NCBI GenBank assembly: GCA_963971425.1
Contig: OZ020523.1
Coordinates: forward strand, 23,231,105-23,295,104
Direction: 5' to 3'
Origin: Bryoerythrophyllum caledonicum
Taxonomy: Eukaryota; Streptophyta; Bryopsida; Pottiales; Pottiaceae
DNA: 64,000 bases
A program made the translations under genes and the position numbers. The notes under the pieces are model-generated. The model searched no databases and was not told the DNA's origin. It saw nothing but the letters and a program-made list of their open reading frames with translations. Positions 1-10,157 of this stretch are shown in pieces (positions within the stretch are counted from its first letter, which is position 1; the number at the start of each line of letters is the position of its first letter).

Positions 1-1837
1 AAGGCATTTAGAGTTAAAAGAATTCCAGAATGCACTTGTGTGTGGCCTGAATGGTCGTAAACCGGTCTAAAAATACCAAATATCTTACATGTGGATTAAA
101 GTCTACAAAGGTAATTTATATATAGTGTCACAAATGGTTTAGGAAAGAGTCACGAACCTCCTATTGCGGCATAGTATAAATGTGGGACCAATCTTGGAAT
201 TCTATTGATGAAATGTGATAGTTGTCTTGATTGAAAGTACAAGAACCCCAAAAATGTTGAGTTCTGACTTACGGTTTGGCCAATATAGGTATATCTATCA
301 TCAGTACATATCTGTCACAAGAATATGACATTTACCAAATACACTTATTTTAAGAGTTCTAGAAAGTAAAATACTTAAAAAAATTTGGGACACATTCACA
401 CCACAATGTATTCATATATTATGTTTAAAATTCTAGATTGAAAACTTATTTTCAATTTTATTGCTAAAAAACAGGATATTATTTCAAGGCTTCTTAAATA
501 GGGATCAATGTTGATTCTTGCTTTGATTTCTTATCCAATCACATACATCATACATAGATTTATCTTGGAGCATACTTTTTTCTTAAGAAAATCAAGTTTT
601 TTTGGTCCAAAAAAGTATACGTTTGGGTATTTGTTTTGGCCCAAAAGTGAGTTACCTTAGCTGACTTCTACCCATGTAACCTGAACTAAACACATAAACA
701 AAATCTTGACAAGGTCTAGGTCCAAGTTCTGGGTCCAATTACTGCTCTAAGAGTTGACTTCACCTTTGGACCTTCCAGACATTCGGTTCCACACAAGATT
801 AATTGGTGTACGTACAAAAGATAAGTGAAATCTTCCTTTTAATAATATTATATACAACCATTGAGTGGTACCGGGGAGATTAGAGTTCCAATTTGTACAC
901 TTAGTCTAGCATATCTTAATGCTTCCTCCTAAGAGAAAGGGGGGGGCTTGGGGGCCAAAGGAAAAGGTAAATTTAGGTATTTTTGGTGAAATTCTAGGTA
1001 AATATCCATGTAAAATATTTGACTTAAAAAGATTCAGATACAAGCGTTCTGGTAAAGAAATTAAGTATAAATGCTGGTTAAAAACTCAGGTGCAAAGTTA
1101 GATAAAAAAAACCTTGTTAAAAAATCAAGTAATCCCTGTGGTAAATAGAAGTAGCCATTTCAATCTATAAAGTACCATAATCACATACCGTCACTTGAAA
1201 TCCCCTATCTACTATTGGAATTTAATGGTTAAGTTCTTGTTGAATTTGGAATATTTTAATGAAAAAAGTACGGCACCTCGACAAGAGTTTGGGTTGTTAT
1301 TCTCATTTGACCAAAACTTTCCTTGAGAGGTCAAATTCTTGATGCCAAAACTCTCAAAAAGTCCCATCATGTAGTAGACATCTTGATGCGATCGGTCCTT
1401 GCTTCTTGGTCCCTAGTGTGAAGTCTCAAGGACCAAGTTTGAGTTCTAGACCAATCAAATTGCTAGATGCACGTGGCTTCTTGACCTCGGTCCGTAATAT
1501 GTAAGGCCCCTAAAAAATCTGTAAGCATATTCTCCAAGAATTGGAAAAACCAGGGAGCCAATAGATTCATCAAAGATTTTTTCAAATTTTAAATTTTTGG
1601 TCTAATATCTTTGTACATTGGATGCAAGTTTGACATGGTGTAGATGTTTATTCCTTGACTTATAAGATCACAATTCAAGTACTAAGGAGAGAACACCAAA
1701 AACAGGCAATTAAGCAATTATGCACTTGGCCAAGTGCACTACTCGGCACTCAAAAACCAAAAGATTTTGCCCCCAATTTTTTTATTTTTTAAAATGCTAA
1801 AATCTTACTATCTCTTTGGTATTAAATTTTTGTGTTC
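1..1837. other. AT-rich intergenic DNA, nothing recognised
   Basis: No reading frame here resembles a known protein, and the open frames are short and biased by base composition. I see no tRNA-like or rRNA-like segment. The stretch is AT-rich and has no clear internal repeat. Confidence 0.6.
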
Positions 1838-1931
1838 GTTGTGTTACATGTTGCGTTACATGTTGTGTTACATGTTGCGTTACATGTTGCGTTACATGTT
1901 GCGTTACATGTTGCATTACATGTTGCGTTAA
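1838..1931. repeat. 12-bp minisatellite
   Basis: About seven and a half head-to-tail copies of the 12-mer GCGTTACATGTT, with GTG and GCA variants of the first triplet. The unit is a multiple of three, so one frame stays open across it (repeating Leu-Arg-Tyr-Met), but there is no sign that it is a gene. Confidence 0.9.
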
Positions 1932-2539
1932 ATATGTGTACGTACGTGAATAATATGCAAAATATATGATAACTATTGTTTTAAACTTATGTAGAATATA
2001 TGATTACAAAATTGGTTTTTGTTTTTTTTGGAAACAACATTGTTCATGTACTTAAAATCTATACATACATCTTAAAATATAAGACAATATTTAAGGTAAT
2101 TGTTAACAATAAAGACTAGCCACAAAAACATCATGTTACACCAATAACCACAAGAGTAATGCACTCTAACTATATTATAATGTCCTAATTATATAATTTC
2201 TGATTATATTATTTCTCAAATCTGAACCTCTCTTTCATCTCTCAATTGAATATCTTGAAAAATGGAAATTAAATATTGAAAATGAAAAATGAAAACTAAT
2301 TATTGAAAAAATTCCTCTTAGTAGTTACTTTTTATTTGTATGTACATGTCAAATGGATGAAAAAATTAAACCCCAAAATGATAAAAGCCACAAGGTGAGC
2401 TTTTGCATATCTTAATAGGCAGGTTAGCATGCTTCCAATTTATATGTAAAATTCTCAAAATTTTGTACAAATATGCAAGAAGACAAGGGGTACATGAGGA
2501 TATACATTTTTTATTCTCATCAGACCTCTAGAAAGAAAG

Positions 2540-4330
2540 TTATGTCATCATAAGGAAAAACTCCTTGAGTTCGGGCATGTCAGCCAACATTAAACATTTT
2601 TTGCTATGGCGCTCTTTTAAATGTGAGATTTTCAAAACCAACAAATCATATTATTTCTTTTTATGTTGTCAAAAAAATTCTTGTCTTAAGTGAAAAATAG
2701 CATATTGACCGAAGTCAAACATTGTCACACATTGTCGGGCAAGGTGCCAAAAATCCTTCTTCTTTTCCACATAAAACTTATTAACATCATTTAGCTAATT
2801 CTGGAAAATTAAGCAAATTTTGTATTGGACTGAATGCATCATCGGGAGATCTCCGATTGAATTACACTAGAGCCATCCAGAGATTTCTCAAATCATCCGG
2901 AGATATGATCAACGGTCATAATTTTTGGACTTTGGTCCATATTTAGTTAAATACGTCATTTAGAGATCTTCATATTTTTACTTTGTAAAATTCTACTGTA
3001 AGATGTGGTGAAAACCTTCTTATTGACCGATTGGATTTTCATTCTAAACATATCAAGTTCACCAAAAAAAAAACATGAATCGTCAAGTTTTGAACTTCCA
3101 TTTTTTGCACAATTTTGTTTGAATATGCTTTAAAGACCCAATTTGCAATATATAAAAAAAAACCATAGAAACAAAAAAGGCCAAGGACCATGAGCAAACT
3201 AGCAAAGAGTCCAGACCCAGAGGCAAGAGCCAAGAAAAAAACAAAAAGAACATGCTTTTGAATATGCTACATTCCTTCTCTACCTCTACAAATTTGTGTC
3301 TAAGGAACTAACATCATGCTAAACATGATGGTAATGAATTTAGACCTTGTGTAGTGCAAAAATTTGACACCACATGAAGTCAAAGTCTGCCGATCCACTC
3401 AATGCAGGAAATAAAATGAACCATTTAAATTCCTAACTTTAAAGACTATAATCTTTCAATCCGTGCGTTCAAAGTTTACGAAATAGTATGAATATGTTTT
3501 TTAATCCCTAAAGGACCAAGTGTCATAAAACAACATTTTGAAGGTCCGGTCAGGTTCCTATGGTGTCAATTTCTAATACTCCTCTTTGAATTTTTATTGT
3601 AGAAGAGCATTACCAAGACATGAGTGAAAGAACAATTTTTCTCTAAATCCAACATTTGATGAAAAAGTTACACGGTTTTGAATTTCAAGTAGGGAGAGCG
3701 GGCACGTTGGGCACCTCCAAGTTTTTTTGCTAGGACACTCTATTGAATGTGAGATTTTCAATACTCACAAGTAATTTTTATTTTCCTTTATTTTGTCAAA
3801 AAAAGTTTGTGTCTTTTAGGAAAAAATAGCATATTAACCCAACTCAAACATTACCACACATTGTCACACATTGTCACACATTGTCACACAAGGTACCAAA
3901 AAAACTTTTTCTTTTGCATTAAATATTAGAGATCTTCATATTTTCAACTTTTATTTTTTCCACAACAATATGTAGTGTAAACCTTCTTATTGTCCATTTG
4001 GATAATCATTCTAAAATATTTTAAGTTCACAAAAAGTTTAAATGTAAATTAGTAATTTTTGAACCTCCATTCCTTGCACAATTGTTTTGGATACACTACA
4101 CCCCTTTTCTACCTCTAAAAATTGGTGTGTTAGGAATTAACATCATGGTTAGCACGATGGTAATGAATTTAGACCTTGAGTAGTGCAAAAGTTTGACACC
4201 AAGTAAAGTCAAAGTCTGCTAATCCACTCACCGCAGAGAAGAGAATGACCGGTTTTCTATACTTCAAACATAATAATCTTTCAATCCGTGCGGTCAAAGT
4301 TTATGAATTTCTTAAAAGGACCTTACTTTA
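2540..4330. repeat. Diverged direct duplication in intergenic DNA
   Basis: The segment around 2590-3480 recurs around 3715-4280 in the same orientation. Shared landmarks are the block with TCAAACATT..CACACATTGTC (about 2715 and 3845) and the block AACATCATG..GATGGTAATGAATTTAGACC (about 3310 and 4138). The offset falls from about 1125 to 830 bases along the pair, so indels separate the copies. The second copy also has a short CACACATTGT microrepeat at 3850-3893. No coding potential is seen. Confidence 0.7.
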
Positions 4331-4463
4331 TCGAGATCTTCATCGAGATCCTATAGTTAGATGTAGAAATAAATGTAATTATTTTCCTCCTTCCTCATTG
4401 CACTTGAACGAGCATTTTCGAAATGTTTTTGGTGTGAAAATGCCTTGGGCCTTTAGGGGTTAA
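3501..4463. mobile_element. TTAA-flanked inverted-repeat element (larger D-type)
   Basis: The left end reads TTAATCCCTAAAGGACCAAG and the right end, on the opposite strand, reads TTAACCCCTAAAGGCCCAAG. These are near-identical 20-base inverted termini that begin with TTAA. The same termini bound the 225-bp element at 7623-7847. TTAA ends followed by CCC resemble piggyBac-type targets. The interior has no transposase and includes part of the local duplication, so this may be a non-autonomous element or a chance pairing of two solo ends. Confidence 0.45.
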
Positions 4464-5267
4464 TTAGTCCCAATTGAGATCCTACGGTTAAAACTGGAAA
4501 TTGAAGTTCTTGTTTCCTTCCTACGCATTGCACTAGAATCAACAGCCATGAATTGTTTTTGGTGTGAAATTGTCAAAGAAATGTTGGGGTTCAAACGGAA
4601 GAAATAGGCGACATGAGAAGAAAAAAGAGAGTCCATCCAAAAGTTGGGGTCCATAGGGGATTTGCCTAAATATCCCGGCCGAGTGTGGCACCAAGCCTCA
4701 CACTCAGGAGGGTGGGGGATCGTAGGGACATAGCGAGCCCCTATTTTTATATTAGAGGGGGCCCTTTTTGATTAAAGGGAGGTCCACTAGGGATAGCTTG
4801 AGGCCGTAGACCTCAAATCTGGCAATTTTATTTCCTTAAAAAACCTCAAGAGCCCCAAAAGTTAGTAGGCTAGAAAAATAGACCCACCCAAGCAATCCTT
4901 ATTTTTTTGTCGATCTAGAGCCAAATTGCGAAATTTTTCCCCCAAAAGGAATATTCCCCTGAAAGTGGGATATTTATGATTTCATGTCGCCAAAACTTCG
5001 TTGATGGCCGTTGCTATATCACCATATTGCCACTAATGAACAGCCGAGACTCCATCCTATCACCCAAAAGGATGTACAATTCTATGTTGATGGAGATGAA
5101 TTCTCAAAAATGGATATTTATGGAGAAAATTTGGTTTTGTATGGTTTCAGGAGAAAGCCAGAAGTGCTACAGCTCCCTGGCCTCCCTGGCCTCTGTAGCC
5201 ACTTTAGCTATCCCACTAAAACGAAAAAATAAGGGCTGCACCCGAGGCCGAGGCTTTGCTGCACCGC
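4464..5267. other. Intergenic DNA with a short tandem duplication
   Basis: A segment of about 100 bases just inside the element (4335-4440) recurs diverged at 4478-4580, sharing GAGATCCTA and TTTTTGGTGTGAAA. The rest, up to the GC-rich island, has no recognised gene. Confidence 0.5.
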
Positions 5268-5798
5268 TCAACCGGGGGTAAATAGGGAGATCCGTCCATA
5301 AGCAAGAGAAGGGGCATTGATGATGAACGTGGGGCCGCACGAGCGAGCGCGCGCCCAGTTGGCCACCACACGCGCATCCCAGTCATGGGCGCCCACGCCA
5401 GCACCAGCGCCAGCGCCAGCGCCCTTCGCTCGTGTGGCGCCCGTGACTGCCTCCGCGCCAGCAGCAAAAGGCCGTGCGGGCCCTGCCCATGCCTTGCTCT
5501 TGCGCTTGCTCAAATTCCCCACCTTCTGGCCTCCGACTTGCCACTCATCATCCTCACGCCCCTGCGCTGCTTCCTGCGCTCGCTCCACAAGAGCATCTCT
5601 CATCCGAGTCGTCATCGTCGTCGTCCCGACGTGCCACTCATCATCGTCACGCGCCTGCTGCGCTCGCTCCACAAAAGCATCTCTCATCCGAGTCGGAGTC
5701 GTCATCGTCGTCGTCCCGAGATGCAGGAAGCCACGTCTGAGGAGTCGCGCTGGGAGCAAGCCCGTTGCTCGTGACTCACTTGCACTGTTGTTCCTCAC
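5268..5798 (-). CDS. Hypothetical protein in a GC-rich island (doubtful)
   Basis: This GC-rich island in AT-rich DNA has long open frames on both strands. The minus frame (176 codons) holds two copies of a block of about 31 residues with GTTTMTT..RMRDA.VERAQ and an acidic DDDEW or EDDEW end, encoded by a tandem duplication of about 93 bp (5537-5632 and 5633-5722). An Ala/Gly-rich tract follows, from GCGCCA repeats. I do not recognise the protein. The plus strand is also open across the same stretch, so composition alone may explain the frames. It could equally be a CpG-rich promoter or first exon. Confidence 0.25.
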   Translation of the reverse strand: MRNNSASESRATGLLPARLLRRGFLHLGTTTMTTPTRMRDAFVERAQQARDDDEWHVGTTTMTTRMRDALVERAQEAAQGREDDEWQVGGQKVGNLSKRKSKAWAGPARPFAAGAEAVTGATRAKGAGAGAGAGVGAHDWDARVVANWARARSCGPTFIINAPSLAYGRISLFTPG

Positions 5799-6502
5799 GA
5801 GCTGTGGATTCGGGGCAGGTTATTCGAGAGTCACCAAAATACTTTGATAGTCACCTCGAATCTTAGGGTCTTGTGTTAGTTACTGGGCCCACATGTACAT
5901 GGTGACTTGACTTGGGAAAATTGGTCGACTCTTTGAGAATTTAGGGTACTACTACTGTAGCAATTGGCGCTTGCTTTGCAATGCATTAGTCCAACCATTT
6001 TAATGTAGTTTAATTTAACAAACTATTTAAAAAAAAAAAGGCAACATGATTCACTGCACGATTGACTGCGTAGTTAACTGTGTGGTTGGCTGGAGCGTTT
6101 CTGTAGTTCATTGCTCGGTTGACTGCGTGGTTGATTGCTGCGTGGTTCAGTGCGCAGATTATGATTTTAGTAGTAGAAATGGGGGAGCTTCAGCTTGGAT
6201 GGGGTAGGGCCCAAGAGCATTGTTGCCAAGCATTTCATTGGAGCAGAAAAAAGAAAGGGATGTGAACTTCCGCATGCTTTTATTGTTTCTGTTTTTAAAT
6301 CTCATACGGTATGGCACCATATTCCTCCTGGCTTGCCTCTTCGAGAAGCACTTTCAGGAAAACTCTATTGTTGCTTGTCCTGTGTGTCGCGGATGACGCA
6401 CCCTCTCTACAAATACTACACCAGACATTGAATGTAGTGTGGACCAAGTTATTTCTGAATAATTGCAGTGGTTCTAGTATATGCAAATTACAGTGGTCCA
6501 CC
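5799..6502. other. Intergenic DNA, low-complexity stretch
   Basis: At 6045-6170 there are degenerate short repeats on a GACTGCGTGGTTGA theme. No gene is recognised. Confidence 0.5.
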
Positions 6503-6609
6503 TTAACCCTTTTAAAGACGATGGTCGAATCTGGTCACTGACGGAATCTACGATTGTCGTAGATTTTTTTGATAGCATCTAGAATTGACCATCGTTCTTA
6601 AAGGGTTAA
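6503..6609. mobile_element. Short foldback element with TTAA ends
   Basis: A 107-bp palindromic unit. The left arm begins TTAACCCTTTTAAAGACGAT and the right arm is its complement, ending AAGGGTTAA. Arms are about 23 bases with one or two mismatches. A smaller hairpin, CTACGA..TCGTAG, lies in the loop. TTAA plus CCCTT matches the ends of the neighbouring 225-bp elements, but the interior is unrelated. It fits a tiny non-autonomous foldback element. Confidence 0.6.
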
Positions 6610-6830
6610 ACCTTAAATGTCAGAAGGTGCCACTGGTGGTTACAATATTCTACATGTATGGTGTTGTATTTGAGCATAATAAGGTTGAGATATTGAAATG
6701 ACCCCCTAATGTAAGATGATAGTTGAACAATCTTCAATCCAAAGGTGTATGTCTTGCTAAAATTTTATACATTCTACAAAGTAAAATATTTGCTTGTATA
6801 TACGGTTTCCAACTGACGCTTAAGGGTTAA
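6605..6830 (+). mobile_element. MITE, 226 bp, TTAA/CCTTAA ends (copy 1)
   Basis: The left terminus TTAAACCTTAAATGTCAG pairs with a right terminus whose complement is TTAACCCTTAAGCGTCAG. The interior is about 80 percent alike by eye to 7844-8066 in the same orientation, sharing CAGAAGGTGCC, ATTCTACATGTAT, GATATTGAAATGAC and CAATCCAAAGGTGTA. It has no coding capacity. It overlaps the foldback element by the shared TTAA. Confidence 0.75.
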
Positions 6831-7045
6831 TCCTTAAAGGTCAGTGGACGACCATATATACGGTTACATATTTTACTTTTAACGGACAAAAAATATATTA
6901 AATTTTAGCAAGACGTACACCTTTGGATTCAAGATTCTACAACCAACATATTTCATTTTGAGGTCATTTCAATATCTCAACCTTATCATGCTCAAATACG
7001 ACACCATATACATACATACCACTTTGCGACTTCTCAAGCATTTAG
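6827..7045 (-). mobile_element. MITE, same family, inverted and eroded (copy 2)
   Basis: Directly abutting copy 1, this segment is the reverse complement of the same family. It starts TTAATCCTTAAAGGTCAG and continues with the inverse of the ATATACGG, TACACCTTTGG, GGTCATTTCAATATC and CTCAAATACGACACCATA blocks. The far terminus is no longer recognisable. Copies 1 and 2 therefore form a tail-to-tail pair. Confidence 0.65.
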
Positions 7046-7622
7046 TAGGTGCAATAATGATCTAAATTAGAATTGTCATGTGTCATTGGATCAGGCTCAA
7101 CATTGATACAAAACCACATGGAGAGGCGCATTAAAGGATTGCTTGATGATCATCTAATAGCCAATCAAGAGGTTGGGTGTTGCTTGTGCCCCCCATAAAT
7201 CCTTTGAGGTCTATGAGGATGACTACACCTCGGAGAATCCATGAGTGCAATAGATCATGTAGAACACCATTTACACAACAAGTACATTTCACTGCCATTG
7301 GACACAACAAACATCACTATAGTTTGCCCGTCAGACTCCAACACACACTCTCATCCTTAAAGGGTTGACAAAGAAGATCAAGTAACTTGGTGAAGGCCCC
7401 AACCGTCCATATACTGAGTTCTAATACTTGGCATATTTATACGTATAGATTCCCGTGGTTGTTAGAAGTGTATTTTGTTCTTGACTCATGTCATCTAAAA
7501 ACATGAAAGCACCCTCATTGAATGACCTCTAAAGGGTGCGTTTGAACACTCATAACATTTTGATCCGTAATCAAATACAAGATAATAGGTTCTAGGCACT
7601 ATAAAATTAGATATATGTGCAT
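7046..7622. other. Intergenic DNA with a dispersed repeat
   Basis: The block around 7230-7320 (CAATAGATCATG..ACACCATTTACACAA) has diverged relatives at 9035-9095 and 19635-19690, so it is part of a dispersed repeat. No gene is recognised. Confidence 0.5.
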
Positions 7623-7847
7623 TTAACCCCTAAAGGATCAAGGCATCTTAGAGAAATCTCTACTCCATTGATTAAAAACTACCAAGATAAACTTTTTGAG
7701 AATGTTACTGTAGGATCTTCTTCTAAACTTAGATGAAATGATGTGGTAGAGATTTTGTGAATTTTGACCGTATGGATTGAAGGATATTTGTAGTCAAAGT
7801 GATTTTTTTGGGTACCTTGCAGACACACTTGGTCCTTTAGGGATTAA
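7623..7847. mobile_element. MITE, 225 bp, TTAA ends (small D-type)
   Basis: Terminal inverted repeats are TTAACCCCTAAAGGATCAAG on the left and, as complement of the right end, TTAATCCCTAAAGGACCAAG. The right-hand TTAA at 7844-7847 also serves as the left TTAA of the next element, so two unrelated interiors abut on one TTAA. No open frame is present. Confidence 0.7.
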
Positions 7848-8066
7848 CCCTTAAACGCCAGAAGGTGCCGATGGTGGCCACCATATTCTACATGTATAGT
7901 GTCGTATTTGAACATGATAAGGTCCAAATATTGAAATGACTCCCAAATGAAAGATATTCGTTGAAGATTCTTCAATCCAGAGGTGTAAGTATTGCTAAAA
8001 TTTAATACATTACAGAGGAAAACATGGTCTTGTATATCTGGTTCCCGACTAACGTTTAAGGGTTAA
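7844..8066 (+). mobile_element. MITE, 223 bp, TTAACCCTTAAACG ends (copy 3)
   Basis: Both termini read TTAACCCTTAAACG inward, a perfect 14-base inverted repeat. This is the best-preserved member of the family seen at 6605-6830. TTAA followed by CCC is the signature of piggyBac-type insertions, with a TTAA target duplication and CCC-starting terminal repeats. That assignment is inference from the ends only, because no transposase is present. Confidence 0.75.
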
Positions 8067-8096
8067 GAAAGACCACTACATGTCCCACATGGAAAT

Positions 8097-8452
8097 AAGG
8101 TCAGTCCCCCCAAAACCAACCAAAATCCATAGCCAACGCTTATAAAATTGGGGTATATCCAACCCTCTTCCATCCCATCACCACCAACTCAGCTCCAAAC
8201 GGAGGTTTGCTATTAGTCAAGACCCTTACTTTTGGTCGCTGATGATGGGGGGTACCTACTGCTAGCCACCCACTAAACATGGCTGCACAATTTGAAAATT
8301 CATAACTAATTCAATTTTCATTGGAAAAATATGAAATCACTTGGGTTGGAATCGTAATTCTATTGGCTATCAGTGAAAAATTAGAGTATAATTATCTCCT
8401 CTCTCCATATATGCTCATTCCTTAACTTGTCGGTTTTAGGGGGGCTTACCTT
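8097..8452 (+). mobile_element. MITE with AAGGT..CCCCCC ends (copy 1)
   Basis: The left end is AAGGTCAGTCCCCCC and the complement of the right end is AAGGTAAGCCCCCC, so the unit is flanked by inverted repeats. The interior matches 9376-9710 closely in the same orientation, including CCATCCCAT, GGAGGTTTGCTATTAGTCA, GGTACCTACTGCTAGCCA and CACTTGGGTTGGAAT. It carries about 20 extra bases relative to copy 2. No transposase. The superfamily cannot be told. Confidence 0.75.
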
Positions 8453-9375
8453 AGTAGCCTGCACCTCACTTGGGACCTGACCTGCTCCCAGTTGTAAGGG
8501 CTCTCTTTCTCTGGTGACATCCCTCTCTTTGCATGCTTCCTTCTGCTCTTCAATGAATGCCTGCTCTTCACTGCTGCTGCCTGTGGTTGGGATAAAAGCC
8601 AAGCCAGGCACAGGTCTACCCATACATGAAGATTTCCATCCATTCTATCTATCCTCATTAATTGTCCCAAAACCATCTTTCCGCTATTCGAATTATCCCT
8701 AGTACTGTGTATAATATTTAACAAAATTACACTCTCAATTCTACAAAATCACGAAGGTTGAAATTTTTATGAGGTGGTACTAATTTCCAATGGATGGTGA
8801 CAGTACGGCAAGCTCTTCGCAAACAGAAAATTGATACAAATTCTATGTCTTGCATGACACTAATTTTACACTAATAATGCAACCTTCTATGAACTCTAGG
8901 AACCCCTCTTTCTATTTGGGATAGTTAGTGTGACGTATGTATCTTTGAAATATGTCACATTGCATGATAAGAATTCCCACGTTGTAGCATTATGGAGTTA
9001 ACCCATTCAGGCCGAATGACCTGGGAGAATCTACAAGCTTAATAGATCATGCAACACATCATTTACACAATGGATACATTTCATTGCAACCCCACTTCAA
9101 GAAAAGCATTGTAGTAAATCGATGCTTGCATCGATTTTGGCGGCGTCGGTCCGAATAGATGCTCATCTTGCTCCGCCTCTAAGTCAGAGTTCAAATTTTC
9201 AACAGAGGTGGCTTGTAGCACTTGCTACCTAGATGACTGAGCCCAAACAACTCATAAATGGACGTTAGGCCAAAAAGGGTTGAAAAAAAGGTTTGCATGA
9301 CATCACATGGGATTGGGCAACATTTTCTTGAGTTCACAAACATCCCAATGCAAACTTTCACCCTTGTTAGTGTAT
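8453..9375. other. Intergenic DNA, nothing recognised
   Basis: No protein-like frame is seen. A block around 9010-9095 resembles the dispersed repeat at 7230-7320. Confidence 0.5.
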
Positions 9376-9710
9376 AAGGTAAGCCCCCCCCATAACCAAC
9401 AAAACCCATAGCCAACCAACGCCTATAAAATTGGGGTATATCCAACCCTCTTCCATCCCATTTCCACCAACTGAGCTCCAAATGGAGGTTTGCTATTAGT
9501 CAGGACCCTTACTTTTGGTCGTTGGTTATGGGGGGTACCTACTGCTAGCCACTCACTAACCATGGCTCCACAGATTGAAAATTCATAACTAATTCAGTTT
9601 TCATCGGAAAAATATGAAATCACTTGGGTTGGAATTGTAATTCTATTGGCTATCTCCTCTCTCCATATATGCGCATTCCTTAACTTGTCGGTTTTAGGGG
9701 GGCTTACCTT
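9376..9710 (+). mobile_element. MITE with AAGGTAAGCCCCCC ends (copy 2)
   Basis: Second copy of the element at 8097-8452, with terminal inverted repeats AAGGTAAGCCCCCC at both ends and about 335 bp long. The copies lie roughly 1.3 kb apart in the same orientation. No clear target duplication could be matched by eye. Confidence 0.8.
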
Positions 9711-10157
9711 AACCCAACCCCTTTCTAGAGGTTACAAGTGAATCATGTGAGGTTCTTTATGGCTCAATGCACATTCTTTAGTTAAGACAATTAAATTACT
9801 ACAAAGTAGTGGCAGGAACTATGCTTTAGATTGCTCACGAGTCACAGCACAAGTGTAATCTAACGCAAGCGCAATCAATGCAGAACCGAACACACATCCA
9901 TTCAATTCACGGATAACGTTTACATCACCCTCTTAAGTAGCAATGGCACGACTCCGTGACATTAACTTGAGTTTAACATGTTGACTTGAGGCAGCCTTGA
10001 TTGCACCGGCGTACGTCCGCCTTCAGAGCTACAGTTACAGACAATTGGGGGGCAGAATGGCCCTCACTGAGTTACAATTGAATGATTGAAGCTGGAAAAT
10101 GTCAGAAGTCACTTGCAGCAACACAGAACTCATCTGTGAAGAAACAGGTCCAAACCA

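Noticed and set aside
1734..1931. Open frame through the 12-bp repeat as a repeat protein
   Set aside because: The frame is open only because the unit is a multiple of three. There is no homologous or structured part.
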